The translations under genes were made by a program, and so were the position numbers. 64,000 bases of DNA, taken from assembly GCA_046297395.1 (NCBI GenBank), contig JBKCNM010000104.1, positions 47,024 through 111,023 of the forward strand. The letters run 5' to 3'. Positions 42,518-52,185 of the stretch are shown in pieces (the stretch's first letter is position 1; each line of letters begins with the position of its first letter). Below the pieces are notes generated by a model. It was not told the DNA's origin, made no database searches, and was given only the letters and a program-made list of their open reading frames with translations. The DNA is from JBEICQ01 sp046297395. GTDB lineage: Bacteria > Bacteroidota > Bacteroidia > UBA4408.

Positions 42518-45088
42518 TTACAAGAGAACGCCTATAATCAAAACATCATCTACCTGTTCTTCGGATCCCATCCATTCTTCAAAAGTGCGTTTAACAAGGC
42601 GCATTTGTTCGGGAGCAGGATGATTATAAATGGCAAGTAGCAAATTTTTAAGATTTCTGCTCTTGAATTTTTTCTTGTTGGTGCCTCCAAACTGATCGGC
42701 ATAACCATCAGAAAAAGTATAGATTTTGTCTTTGGGTTGCAGCGCTATTCTTTCCTGGGTAAATTGTCTGTATTTGCCGTAATTAAATCCTATGGACTGG
42801 CGATTGGACTTGATTTCGATCAGTTCATTCCTCCTTAAAAGCCATAGGTCGTTGTTTGCGCCTGCTACAACCAGCTCAGTTTTGTCTTTTGAGAAGCGGC
42901 AAAGTGTAATGTCCATTCCATCTTTAGCCACATTTGCTTTTTCTGTTTGCTTGAGCTCTGCAATAATTCTTGCAGTAAGCATATCAAGGATGTCGCAGGG
43001 TTCCTCAATCTTTTTTTCTTTTACAATTTCATTCAGAAGAGATATTCCAAGCATGCTCATAAATCCCCCGGGCACGCCATGTCCGGTGCAGTCTGCCGTA
43101 GCGTAATACTTGTATTTGCTGTTTTCGAAACACCAATAAAAATCGCCGCTCACAATCGCCTTTGGTTGATAAAAAACAAATACATCTCCAAGGATATTTT
43201 TCAATTCACCATCGGTTGGCAGCATCGCAGTTTGAATTTTCAGGGCGTAATTGATACTGTCGATAATTTCCTTGTTTTTTTCCTGGATGATATCTTTTTG
43301 CTTTGCAATCTCGTTGTTTTTTAGCTGAAGTTTGATATTTTGTAATTCAATTTTTCTTCTTTGTGAAATACCTCTGAAAAGGAAGAATCCCACAAGTAGC
43401 AGGAGTGTTGTAAGTGCTACAATACCATATTTCAGGGATTGCTGCTTTTTCTGAATAATACTTACCCGCATTTCATTAATCAATTGTTTTTGAAGCATCA
43501 GGTAATTTTTGTTCTTCGCCAATTCAAGTTCTTTTAAGCGGAACGAATTGCTGATGACATTAATTCTATTCTGGTTTTCGAGAGCGGCAATCTCCTTTTT
43601 TTTGAGTCTTAATTTTTCCTCGATTAACGCTAGGTTTTGCCTGCTCTTTTCTTTTTCCAGCTGGTTATAGGCAATTTTAGCTGCATCAAGTTCATTTACC
43701 CTTCTTAATTCAAGCAGGTCTTTTTCCCTCTGGGCAGCCTCCAGCTTGAGTTTTAATGTTTCTGCTTTTTTGGCTTCATTTCGCTGAAATTCATCAAAAG
43801 CATCCAAGGCCATTTCTTCATATCTGCTTTCTTGCTCCCTTTGTACCTGAAACAATTGTTGGTTGTTGATTTCAATCAACTTGTTGTTGTCCGTATACAA
43901 TCGATAATACTTGGCAGCTTCAAGGTAGTCGTTTTCATCTGTATATATTTCGGAAAGAAGCAGGTAAGATTCACTTAGGTTGTGATAATCTTTATTCTGG
44001 AGGCAGGTGTTTATAGCTAACTGAATTTCAGCTATTGCTTGTATGTTTTTACCCGAATTAAATGTGTTTCGCGCGGCAAGAAGCCTGTATAAATCCTCCA
44101 TCGTTTTGTCCTGCAAACCACTTGCATAACCAATGGCTTTTTCAAAAAGCATTGCGGCATTTTCATATTTTCCTTGGAGGGATAATGTGATACCGGCATT
44201 AGAATAGATTTCACTACTTAAAACCTGAGGTGTGGAGGCATCAATTAATTTGAATGCATCCATGTATTTTTGCCATGAATCTTTAAGATTGCCTTTCCGT
44301 CGAAGAATAACCCCCCAGTCATTCAGGGAAACAAGTTTTTCGTAAGTAAACTGTTTTTCTTGATGATCCTTGTTCAGGTTTATTGTATACGATATGTCTT
44401 TGCTGATTTTTGGCAATGTTTTAACGGGCTGAAATATAGCTTGTATGGCAGAGTCTCTCCTATGGATGAGAATTTCAGTGTTGATTCCACAATTGGAGGC
44501 TATGATATATGTACATGCCTTAATAAAGTCAAGCTGTGAAATTTGGGTCGCGATATTAATATAGGAGCCATAGATTCTGGAGGGTATTTTTTTGAGTAGT
44601 TTGTCGCACCTGTAAAAAACTTCACTGTAGAGAAGGTATTTTAATACCGGATTCAGCCCGGATGTTTCCTGAAGAAAATCATTTTCTCCTATGTACAGAT
44701 AATACCTCAGATGAACAAGGTACTTGCTAAAGAAGAAAAGTCCCGAGAGGCTTTTATTTGCTGTATCATGTGTAAACTTATCGTTGAGCAGGATTACCTG
44801 ATTGATGGCCTGTTTGCTGTCATCTCTAGAACAGGCAATAAGGATGTTAAGTATATCAGCCTGAAGAACATCATTGTGACTGACTGACTTTTCGAGGTTT
44901 GCTGTATTTACAAAAGGTATCTGTTCCTGTTTATTTGATTGTTTAAATTTTTTGAGATAATCTCTCAGTGCAGCATCATGAAAATTAAACATGTCGGCAG
45001 CTGTTGAGAATAAATCATAATGCTGTGATTGAGACGACAGGGGAAGCAATAAGCCAAGAAAAAGTATGATGCCTGCCCAATATCTCAT
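42518..45088 (-). CDS. TPR-containing membrane SpoIIE-type protein phosphatase
   Basis: An 856-residue signalling protein. The signal peptide (MRYWAGIILFLGLLLPLSS) precedes a periplasmic helical region with TPR repeats (about 230-400). A long coiled coil follows (about 410-545), rich in Glu/Lys/Leu, then one membrane helix (GIVALTTLLLLVGFFLF, about 552-570), a second short coiled coil, and a cytoplasmic SpoIIE/PP2C-like phosphatase (about 620-856). The metal-site motifs DCTGHGVPGGFMSMLG and FSDGYADQFGG are intact. Such proteins dephosphorylate anti-sigma-factor antagonists in partner-switching. No STAS or RsbW gene is in the window. The start overlaps the stop of the upstream TonB receptor by 4 nt, so the two are made together. 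Confidence 0.87.
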   Translation of the reverse strand: MRYWAGIILFLGLLLPLSSQSQHYDLFSTAADMFNFHDAALRDYLKKFKQSNKQEQIPFVNTANLEKSVSHNDVLQADILNILIACSRDDSKQAINQVILLNDKFTHDTANKSLSGLFFFSKYLVHLRYYLYIGENDFLQETSGLNPVLKYLLYSEVFYRCDKLLKKIPSRIYGSYINIATQISQLDFIKACTYIIASNCGINTEILIHRRDSAIQAIFQPVKTLPKISKDISYTINLNKDHQEKQFTYEKLVSLNDWGVILRRKGNLKDSWQKYMDAFKLIDASTPQVLSSEIYSNAGITLSLQGKYENAAMLFEKAIGYASGLQDKTMEDLYRLLAARNTFNSGKNIQAIAEIQLAINTCLQNKDYHNLSESYLLLSEIYTDENDYLEAAKYYRLYTDNNKLIEINNQQLFQVQREQESRYEEMALDAFDEFQRNEAKKAETLKLKLEAAQREKDLLELRRVNELDAAKIAYNQLEKEKSRQNLALIEEKLRLKKKEIAALENQNRINVISNSFRLKELELAKNKNYLMLQKQLINEMRVSIIQKKQQSLKYGIVALTTLLLLVGFFLFRGISQRRKIELQNIKLQLKNNEIAKQKDIIQEKNKEIIDSINYALKIQTAMLPTDGELKNILGDVFVFYQPKAIVSGDFYWCFENSKYKYYATADCTGHGVPGGFMSMLGISLLNEIVKEKKIEEPCDILDMLTARIIAELKQTEKANVAKDGMDITLCRFSKDKTELVVAGANNDLWLLRRNELIEIKSNRQSIGFNYGKYRQFTQERIALQPKDKIYTFSDGYADQFGGTNKKKFKSRNLKNLLLAIYNHPAPEQMRLVKRTFEEWMGSEEQVDDVLIIGVLL

Positions 45089-47052
45089 AATTTCAATGAC
45101 AACTGTAAATGAAATTCTCTGCCCATTTCAAGCAAAGGTTGGTATCCAGACAAATATGGAAAGCTATACACGATGCTTTGGTTAAGGATGTTGAATACGC
45201 CTGCAGTAATGGCAAGTTTATTTCCGGCAAGATGGTCTAATTGAACAACTAACTGTAGCTGGTGGGTAGGCTTGTTTGTTATAATGAGCGAAGTTTCTTC
45301 GGTTGGGTGAATACTTTGGAACTTCCCCCTTGTGATATTTGAAACCTGCATTCTAATGTGCTTATTCAATCTGAATCCTGCCATCATTGTTATTTTATGC
45401 TGTGGCAGGGCAAGCGCAGCTGTTTGTCCGGTAGGCTGGATATAATCATTAAGTACACCGAAAGACTGATAATAAGAATGGGTAAACTGAAATTGATAAT
45501 CCTTGTTTTTCCAATGTATTTCTGTTTCAATTCCTTTCGTGTTCATACTTCCGCGATTTCTGTAGTTTTCATTCTGCAGACTGTCAACAGAAAAAACAAT
45601 TAATCTGTCAAGGGAATTGATAAAATATACTGCCGAAACATCCCATTGCTTATTGTTGTAGCCCACTTGTGCCTGTAATTCATGAATGGCCTCAGGAACG
45701 ATGCTGAAATTATTGCTCAATACAATGTTGTTGAGCGTTGGTAGTTTGTAAGAATAGTTTTCAGATACCTTATAAAAAAAGTTGCCGAATTTCTTTGTAA
45801 TACTCACTCTGGGAGCTAATAGCGGTTTGAAAAAGGCATATTTGTCTAGTCTTACTCCTGCTGAAATCCTTGCAAACTGGAAATCTGCATTGATTTCTGT
45901 ATAGAAACTTATTCCGTTGAAACGCTGTCGCGCAGGGTTTGCTTTCGCTTGATATTGTCTGAAGAAATATTTGTACCAGTCTGATTGAAATTCTGTTCCA
46001 AAAGCAAACTGAAAGCGGTTGTTGAGTTTATAGTTCCCATGCAATGTACCTTGTATTCTACCTGTTACGATGTCTTGAGAACCATAGGTGGTGGGATCTC
46101 CATATACGCTGTTCCATGGCAATTGGTGGGTATATCTGGCACCGGTAATGAGGATAAGTTTCTCCCTCTCAATAGTATAAGTGTAATCCTGAAAATAGGT
46201 TCTCGTTTGTGAGTAAATGGGTTCATAGGTGGCCTGAAATTTATAATCTTCAAAATATTGTTTGCAAACCAAAGCGTTTTTTTTGATAACAAGGTATAAC
46301 GAGGCATTGCTTACAGAGGAGGAATCTGCGAAGTTTACAGAACTTCCTGTAGGATTTTGATAAAGCTTGTTGCTCCTGTTTCCCTCAACAAGGTTTGCCG
46401 AAATGGTAATCTCTGTTCCATTGGCAAGTTTGCCACCAAATAAATAGCCTGTTTCAAATCTTCCTCTCTTGTTTTTACTGAAACTTCCGGATGCAGTGAG
46501 TCGGTGTCCATTAATACCTTGGCTTTTCCTGGAGATGATGTTGATTACGCCCAGGCCTGCCAAACCTCCATACAAAGAAGATCCCGAACCTCTGATAATT
46601 TCTATTTTGTCAATCATCGCAAGTGGCATACGGTTTCCTACGACATATGTGCCATATCCAATTTCGTTCATTGGAACACCATCAAGCATCCAAAGTATTT
46701 TTCCCTCATGTGCCCAATTGCCCCTAAAGCCAAATGCGAGGCCATTTTGTACATCCGATGCCAACTGAAACCCGGGTACCATCATGAGAATCTCGGTTAG
46801 ATCTCGCGCACCTGATTGTTCAATGTCTTGCGCACTAATCGTTGTTATTACACCTGGAGCTTCATCCTTTTCAACTTCGAAATAACTTGCAATAGAGACT
46901 TTGTTTTCTTTGGTTTTGTTTCGCTTTAAACTCTTCAATTCATCTACTTGTGGTACCAATACCTTTGTGAGGGATGTATCTTCTCCTTTTATCTCAATGG
47001 AGAAAATACATGACAAAAAAGCTGAAATAATCAGTAGACTTGTTTGCTTCAC
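45085..47052 (-). CDS. TonB-dependent receptor (FepA/CirA-like)
   Basis: A 655-residue outer-membrane receptor starting at GTG 47052. The signal peptide ends near residue 23 (IEIKGED). A charged segment of about 40 residues precedes the plug: PGVITTISAQDIEQSGARDL, ILMMVPGFQL, GFRGNWAHEGKILWMLDGVP, IEIIRGSGSSLYGGLAGLGV. A 22-strand barrel follows, ending FHLQLSLKL. It lacks the CarboxypepD_reg domain of SusC-like receptors, so it is more like vitamin/siderophore receptors. It is co-expressed with the SpoIIE phosphatase gene (ATGA overlap at 45085-45088), which suggests a sensory role. The ligand is unknown. Confidence 0.88.
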   Translation of the reverse strand: MKQTSLLIISAFLSCIFSIEIKGEDTSLTKVLVPQVDELKSLKRNKTKENKVSIASYFEVEKDEAPGVITTISAQDIEQSGARDLTEILMMVPGFQLASDVQNGLAFGFRGNWAHEGKILWMLDGVPMNEIGYGTYVVGNRMPLAMIDKIEIIRGSGSSLYGGLAGLGVINIISRKSQGINGHRLTASGSFSKNKRGRFETGYLFGGKLANGTEITISANLVEGNRSNKLYQNPTGSSVNFADSSSVSNASLYLVIKKNALVCKQYFEDYKFQATYEPIYSQTRTYFQDYTYTIEREKLILITGARYTHQLPWNSVYGDPTTYGSQDIVTGRIQGTLHGNYKLNNRFQFAFGTEFQSDWYKYFFRQYQAKANPARQRFNGISFYTEINADFQFARISAGVRLDKYAFFKPLLAPRVSITKKFGNFFYKVSENYSYKLPTLNNIVLSNNFSIVPEAIHELQAQVGYNNKQWDVSAVYFINSLDRLIVFSVDSLQNENYRNRGSMNTKGIETEIHWKNKDYQFQFTHSYYQSFGVLNDYIQPTGQTAALALPQHKITMMAGFRLNKHIRMQVSNITRGKFQSIHPTEETSLIITNKPTHQLQLVVQLDHLAGNKLAITAGVFNILNQSIVYSFPYLSGYQPLLEMGREFHLQLSLKL

Positions 47053-47154
47053 TTTGACTTTAACGAGATTATCACATTTCGGTTACCAACTAGCGGCCTC
47101 AGGCAGACCTATTTGCAGCTTTATTTTACTCGTGTTTCGCCAATATGTGTTTTG

Positions 47155-47186
47155 TGTCAGATGAGCAAACAAAATTGTCGGATGAG
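47155..47186. repeat. Tandem 11-bp direct repeats with 21-bp period (operator candidate)
   Basis: TGTCAGATGAG (47155-47165) and TGTCGGATGAG (47176-47186) differ at one base and start 21 bp apart, two helical turns. They lie 103-134 bp upstream of the TonB receptor GTG in the region divergent from nothing else. This spacing is typical of direct-repeat binding regulators such as LytTR proteins. Confidence 0.45.
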
Positions 47187-47327
47187 TGGGTTTTAAAAAA
47201 TCATGGATTTCATTTTAAATCTCAAGATAGGATGACATGAGGTTACAAATATTATCAGAGCTTATGTGCTGCTGAAGATCAATCAGCCATCAAAAAAAGC
47301 TTGCTGACAAATGACCTTCCATTCAAA

Positions 47328-48785
47328 TCAAGAATGATTCATATGCTTTGAACGGGATACGGAATAGAGACCCACAAAAGTTAAAAATCCATTCATCAGT
47401 AGCAATTCAAAACCGAATTGGTATCCGCCAAAAAGTTTTACGCTGTTCTCATTAAGCAGGTAACAAAGCAGGGGAGAAGCCAAGCAGATAAATGGTGCAA
47501 ACCAATCGTGAATTCGTCGCTCAGTAAACAATCCAAAGGCATATAAACCAAGGAGTGGCCCATATGTGTAACCCGCCACTGTAAATAGTTTCGAGACGAC
47601 GGCGGAGTCATTTATTCTTTTGAAAAGAATGATGGTAAGAAGCAAAAGGATGGCAAAGCCTATGTGAACGACTACTCTGATGGTATGTTTTTTTGAAGTG
47701 CTCATTTTGCTTTTCTCAAGGCCCAATATATCTATACAAAAACTGGTGGTGAGAGAGGTAAGCGCTCCATCTGCACTGGGATAGGCAGCAGAAATAACAC
47801 CAATCACGAACAAGATTCCCGCAAGTGGTGGCAGGTGTTGCAAAGCAATGGTCGGGAAAAGATCATCACTTCTTCCAATATGAATATGTTTTTGCGCTGC
47901 GTAAATGTGCAGCAGGGCCCCTAAAAAAAGAAACAGCATATTTACTCCTACAAGCACTACACTAAAACTCAGCATGTTTTTCTGTGCATCTCTCAGGTTT
48001 CTGCAGCTCAGGTTTTTTTGCATCATCTCCTGATCCAAGCCGGTCATTACGATGGTAATAAACATCCCGGCTAATATCTGTTTAAGCCAATGATTTTTTT
48101 CGTGGAAATCCGTCACGAGAATTTGCGATAAGCCACTTTCTTCAATGGTTTTATGGAGTTGTTCAAAGCTTCCACCCAGGCTGTCCCTGATGATGTAAGT
48201 GGTAATGACAACAGATAATAGCATAAAGGTCGTTTGCAGCGTATCTGTCCATATAATGGTTTTGATGCCCCCTTCGTAGGTATAAAGTAAAATGAGCAGT
48301 ACAAAGGAGGCAACGGTTACATAGAACGGTACACCCCATGCATCGAGAACGAATGTTTGCAGTACGCCGGCCACCAGAAACATCCTGAAGGATGCACCAA
48401 TGGTTCTGCTGAGCATAAAAAAGGAAGCACCTGTGATGTAGCTGTACTTACCAAAGCGGGTTTCAAGATAACTGTAGATGGAAGTAAGGTTGAGTCTGTA
48501 GTACAAGGGAAGCAGCACTGTGGCGATAATCAGATAGCCAAGTAAGTAGCCGAGCACCATCATAAGATATGAAAATTTTGTGCTTCCCACCCAGCCGGGA
48601 ACGCTCATAAAAGTTACTCCCGAAAGCGAAGCCCCAATCATGCCATAGGCAATTACATACCAGGGTGAACGGTTGTTTCCTTTGTAAAAAGCTTCTGCGT
48701 TTGCTTTGCGCGAGGTTACCCATGTGATGACAAACAACAGCAGCGAATAGATGCCTACCACGCCAAGAATAATTTCGGGACCCAT
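47328..48785 (-). CDS. Sodium:solute symporter (SSS family)
   Basis: A 485-residue inner-membrane Na+-coupled transporter with about 13 helices. Family markers include the N-terminal unwound-helix region GMIGASLSGVTFMSVPG, the segment GYLLGYLIIATVLLPLYYRL, and ISAAYPSADGALTSLTTSFCID, corresponding to the Na+-site helix. The close spacing of these to family patterns suggests a proline, sialic acid or similar solute, but the substrate cannot be read from the sequence. It is divergent from recR with only 40 nt between start codons and stands alone on its strand. Confidence 0.88.
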   Translation of the reverse strand: MGPEIILGVVGIYSLLLFVITWVTSRKANAEAFYKGNNRSPWYVIAYGMIGASLSGVTFMSVPGWVGSTKFSYLMMVLGYLLGYLIIATVLLPLYYRLNLTSIYSYLETRFGKYSYITGASFFMLSRTIGASFRMFLVAGVLQTFVLDAWGVPFYVTVASFVLLILLYTYEGGIKTIIWTDTLQTTFMLLSVVITTYIIRDSLGGSFEQLHKTIEESGLSQILVTDFHEKNHWLKQILAGMFITIVMTGLDQEMMQKNLSCRNLRDAQKNMLSFSVVLVGVNMLFLFLGALLHIYAAQKHIHIGRSDDLFPTIALQHLPPLAGILFVIGVISAAYPSADGALTSLTTSFCIDILGLEKSKMSTSKKHTIRVVVHIGFAILLLLTIILFKRINDSAVVSKLFTVAGYTYGPLLGLYAFGLFTERRIHDWFAPFICLASPLLCYLLNENSVKLFGGYQFGFELLLMNGFLTFVGLYSVSRSKHMNHS

Positions 48786-48825
48786 ATGATTTTACTTGCT
48801 CGCACAAATCTCGTAATTTCGCCTT

Positions 48826-49446
48826 ATGTTGTATCCCTCCAAACGCATTGAGGATGCTGTGAATCAACTGGCCTCGCTGCCGGGAATAGGTCGCAAAACC
48901 GCATTAAGACTGGCCTTATCACTACTCAAGAGGGATGCATCCAGGGTAAAAGATTTTGCTGAAGCGCTGATGCTCATGAAAGAAAACACCTGCTTTTGCT
49001 CGCGGTGCCACAATATATCTGATACGAATCTCTGTTTGGTTTGCAGTACTCCCTCAAGAGATGCATCCCTCATCTGTGTGGTGGCAGATTTCAGGGATGT
49101 AATCGCTATCGAAAATACCCATAGCTTTCAAGGTTTATATCATGTGCTTGGTGGATTGATTTCCCCTATGGATGGGATTGGTCCTTCAGACCTGAATATT
49201 GAATCACTGATGCAAAGACTGAGGACGGAAGAGTATGCCGAAATTATTTTTGCGCTTGCACCCACACCCGACGGTGACACAACCAACTTTTTTATTTACC
49301 GCAAAATCAAAGACTTTAACATTCGTATATCTTCCCTCGCAAGAGGTATTGCCATTGGTGAGGATATTGAATACACCGATCAGGCAACCCTCGGTAAATC
49401 ACTGCAAAACAGAATACTTTACGAAAGTTCACTGGCTGCAAAATAA
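48826..49446 (+). CDS. recR: Recombination mediator RecR
   Basis: RecFOR-pathway protein that loads RecA on gapped DNA. The 206-residue chain has the helix-hairpin-helix LASLPGIGRKTALRLAL (about 14-30), the four-cysteine zinc finger C-SRC ... CLVC (CFCSRCHNISDTNLCLVC) and a Toprim domain with VVADFRDVIAIE and FALAPTPDGDTT. Its length is normal. It shares a 40-bp divergent control region with the symporter gene. A weak -7-like TAATTTCG lies just upstream of ATG 48826. Confidence 0.96.
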   Translation: MLYPSKRIEDAVNQLASLPGIGRKTALRLALSLLKRDASRVKDFAEALMLMKENTCFCSRCHNISDTNLCLVCSTPSRDASLICVVADFRDVIAIENTHSFQGLYHVLGGLISPMDGIGPSDLNIESLMQRLRTEEYAEIIFALAPTPDGDTTNFFIYRKIKDFNIRISSLARGIAIGEDIEYTDQATLGKSLQNRILYESSLAAK

Positions 49447-49492
49447 TTTTTCAATTCTCTCGTTTCTATTGTTTGTTTCACAATTGGTGTAA

Positions 49493-51448
49493 ATGACCAA
49501 GGATCTTGCAGTCATCATAGTTAATTACAATGTTCAGTATTTTCTCGAACAGTGTTTGCTTTCCGTAAGGAAAGCTGCCATGGGGATGAATATTGATGTT
49601 TTTGTGGTCGACAACAACTCAGTGGATGGATCGGTAGCCCTTGTACGCAATAAATTCCCAGAAGTAAAACTCATTGCCAATAAGCAGAACATGGGTTTTT
49701 CGAAGGCCAATAACCAGGCTATTCTTGCAGCTGATGCACGATATGTTCTTCTGCTCAATCCCGACACCCTCGTGGAAGAGGACACCTTCGAGAAAATCTT
49801 AAAATACATGGATGCCCATCCTGAAGCCGGAGCACTGGGTGTAAAGATGATTGATGGCAAGGGCAACTTTTTGCCGGAAAGCAAGAGGGGATTGCCCACA
49901 CCCAAAGTGGCATTTTTCAAAATTTTCGGATTATCCGCACTTTTTCCCAATTCACGAACATTTGGTGGATACCATCTCGGGTTTCTTGACAAGGACAAAA
50001 TCCATGGAGTAGATGTCCTTTCCGGTGCTTTCATGTTCATCCGTAAAGCGGCACTTGACAAAGCAGGACTACTGGATGAAACTTTTTTTATGTACGGAGA
50101 AGACATCGACCTTAGCTACCGTATTCAACAGGCAGGCTATAGGAATATCTATTTTCCGGAAACCCGCATCATCCATTACAAAGGGGAAAGTACCCGCAAA
50201 AGCAGCATCAATTATGTGCTGGTTTTTTACAGGGCCATGATCATCTTTGCGAACAAACATTTTTCAAAGGAAAATGCACGCGCCTTCTCCTCTCTCATCC
50301 ATCTTGCCATCTACCTGAGAGCCGGGCTTGCCATTGCAAATCGTTTTGTTAAAACATTGTTTTATCCGGCCTTGGATGCTTTGTTCACTTTCCTGCTTCT
50401 TTACCAGATTGCCAGTTGGTACGAAACCCATGTAAAATCCAATGAAACAGGATTTTTCCCTCCGGAGTTTTACATCATGGCACTACCTGCGTATGTTTTT
50501 TTATGGTTGGGTGCGCTTTGGATCAATGGCGGGTACGACCGTCCCTATCATTTTTCAAAAGCCATTGGCGGCTTTTTCTATGGCACAATCACTGCTCTTG
50601 TACTCTACGCACTTCTTCCCGAGAGCCTCCGATACTCAAGGCTGCTCATCATCATTGGTGCCCTTGTTTTTATAGTCGTTCATTTTTCCGTTCGCTGGAT
50701 CTTATCATACATTCCATCGGACTTTTTCAGGATTTTCAGGGACAGAAATAAAAACATTGCCATTGCAGGCGGAAAAGATGAAACCCATCGAGTGAAAGAA
50801 ATTCTTGACCGTGCCGGTATTCAAAATGCCTCTTTGTATTTTGTGTCCCCTCCCGACTATCCCAACGGAGAAAACTATTTCACCGGCAATTTCAGGAACC
50901 TTAAAGAAATTGTTCAGGTACATAAAATTGATGAAGTGGTTTTTTGTTCGAAGGATATTTCTTCTGAAGCCATTATTTCTCAAATGTCTTATTTGGGCGA
51001 CATGGGTCTTGAATTTAAGATTGCCCCGCAGGAAAGCCTTTTTGTTATTGGCAGCAACTCCATCAATTCTTCAGGTACCTGGTACAGCTTTGATGTAAAT
51101 TCGGTTAACCGACCGGAAAATCGCAGGAAAAAGATGTTTTTTGATTTCTTCATCACACTCATCCTTGCTGCTACAATTCCTGTCTGGCTTTTGCTTTCAT
51201 CCAAGAGATTCGTCATCCTGAAAGGTATTTTTCAGGTGCTCACAGGCAAAAAAAGTTGGGTAGGATATTGTCCTCAACACCAACAGCCGGTCATGCTTCC
51301 CCAGATTAAACCCGGTGTTTTTGCAGTTCAGAACCTGCTCAAAGGAAATTATTCGGAGGCGGAAATCAATCACATGAATGTGCTGTATGCCAAAGATTAC
51401 AGTCTCCTCAAGGATATTAAATCTTTGTACCATAACATCTTTCGATAA
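49493..51448 (+). CDS. GT2 glycosyltransferase fused to a degenerate polyprenyl-phosphate sugar transferase
   Basis: A 651-residue membrane enzyme. Residues ~1-260 form a GT-A family 2 domain (VIIVNYNVQYFLEQCLLS, VVDNNSVDGS, LLNPDTLVEED, MYGEDIDLSYRI), of the rhamnosyltransferase-like type. Membrane helices follow (about 290-405), then a CoA-binding-like domain (about 415-530: IAIAGGKDETHRVKEIL). The tail (FDFFITLILAATIPVW ... LTGKKSWVGY, LPQIKPGV) resembles the ends of WbaP/WcaJ phosphoglycosyltransferases, but their catalytic core (KFRSM region and acidic pair) is missing. So the C-terminal half looks like a non-catalytic scaffold. It probably acts in glycan or lipid-carrier-linked assembly. 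Confidence 0.82.
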   Translation: MTKDLAVIIVNYNVQYFLEQCLLSVRKAAMGMNIDVFVVDNNSVDGSVALVRNKFPEVKLIANKQNMGFSKANNQAILAADARYVLLLNPDTLVEEDTFEKILKYMDAHPEAGALGVKMIDGKGNFLPESKRGLPTPKVAFFKIFGLSALFPNSRTFGGYHLGFLDKDKIHGVDVLSGAFMFIRKAALDKAGLLDETFFMYGEDIDLSYRIQQAGYRNIYFPETRIIHYKGESTRKSSINYVLVFYRAMIIFANKHFSKENARAFSSLIHLAIYLRAGLAIANRFVKTLFYPALDALFTFLLLYQIASWYETHVKSNETGFFPPEFYIMALPAYVFLWLGALWINGGYDRPYHFSKAIGGFFYGTITALVLYALLPESLRYSRLLIIIGALVFIVVHFSVRWILSYIPSDFFRIFRDRNKNIAIAGGKDETHRVKEILDRAGIQNASLYFVSPPDYPNGENYFTGNFRNLKEIVQVHKIDEVVFCSKDISSEAIISQMSYLGDMGLEFKIAPQESLFVIGSNSINSSGTWYSFDVNSVNRPENRRKKMFFDFFITLILAATIPVWLLLSSKRFVILKGIFQVLTGKKSWVGYCPQHQQPVMLPQIKPGVFAVQNLLKGNYSEAEINHMNVLYAKDYSLLKDIKSLYHNIFR

Positions 51449-51568
51449 GTTGATTTTCCGAGATATGCACTTGATACAAATTTCCCATAAGCAAGACTTA
51501 TGATTTATTGACAAATTATCCGTATGATTGGTACTCTAATCACCAACCGGGCGTAAAGACTTTATCAA

Positions 51569-52150
51569 ATGGAACATGAAAATGATCACACCACCAATCA
51601 TCTCGCCAAGCTCTATGAGCAGGTAATCAGTGAATTAGGTGAGGACAAAGCCCGTGAGGGCCTGACCAAAACACCCGAGCGTGTGGCCAAGGCCATGCAA
51701 TACCTTACCCAGGGTTATACCATGAAGCCTGATGACATCCTCAGGTCTGCCATGTTTGCAGAGGAATACAGCCAAATGGTCGTGGTCAAAGATATCGAAC
51801 TTTATTCCATGTGTGAACATCACATGCTGCCGTTTTTCGGTAAAGCCCATGTGGCTTATATTCCAAACGGACACATCGTGGGATTGAGTAAGATTCCGAG
51901 GGTAGTGGATGCCTTTGCCAGAAGATTACAGGTTCAGGAGCGGCTGACCAATGAGATACGCGACTGTATCCAAGACACCATCAAGCCTCTTGGCGTGGCT
52001 GTAGTGGTGGAATGTTCTCATCTTTGTATGCAGATGCGCGGAGTACAAAAACAAAATTCTGTAACCACCACCTCAGCTTTCACAGGTGCGTTTTTAAAGG
52101 ATTCTACCCGCAGTGAATTCATGCGTTTGATTGCTTCCAGACTTAGCTAA
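51569..52150 (+). CDS. folE: GTP cyclohydrolase I
   Basis: Makes 7,8-dihydroneopterin triphosphate from GTP, the first step of folate or other pterin synthesis. At 193 residues it is the normal size. The zinc-ligand motif MCEHHMLPFFGKAHVAYIP supplies Cys and His, VECSHLCMQMRG the third cysteine, and GLSKIPRVVDAFARRLQVQE is the signature. There is a 120-bp gap from the GT gene and 35 bp to the next start. Queuosine-type use is less likely, because this is the FolE and not the QueF family. Confidence 0.96.
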   Translation: MEHENDHTTNHLAKLYEQVISELGEDKAREGLTKTPERVAKAMQYLTQGYTMKPDDILRSAMFAEEYSQMVVVKDIELYSMCEHHMLPFFGKAHVAYIPNGHIVGLSKIPRVVDAFARRLQVQERLTNEIRDCIQDTIKPLGVAVVVECSHLCMQMRGVQKQNSVTTTSAFTGAFLKDSTRSEFMRLIASRLS

Positions 52151-52185
52151 AAAAATTGCACGATATTTGCCGTGCTAAAATCATT

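Noticed and set aside
49534..50106. 190-codon minus-strand open frame inside the GT2 gene
   Set aside because: It is antisense to a strong GT2 coding region with clear motifs, and its translation has no recognisable domain or signal. Similar antisense frames at 28361-28897, 32600-32983 and 12498-12806 were rejected for the same reason.
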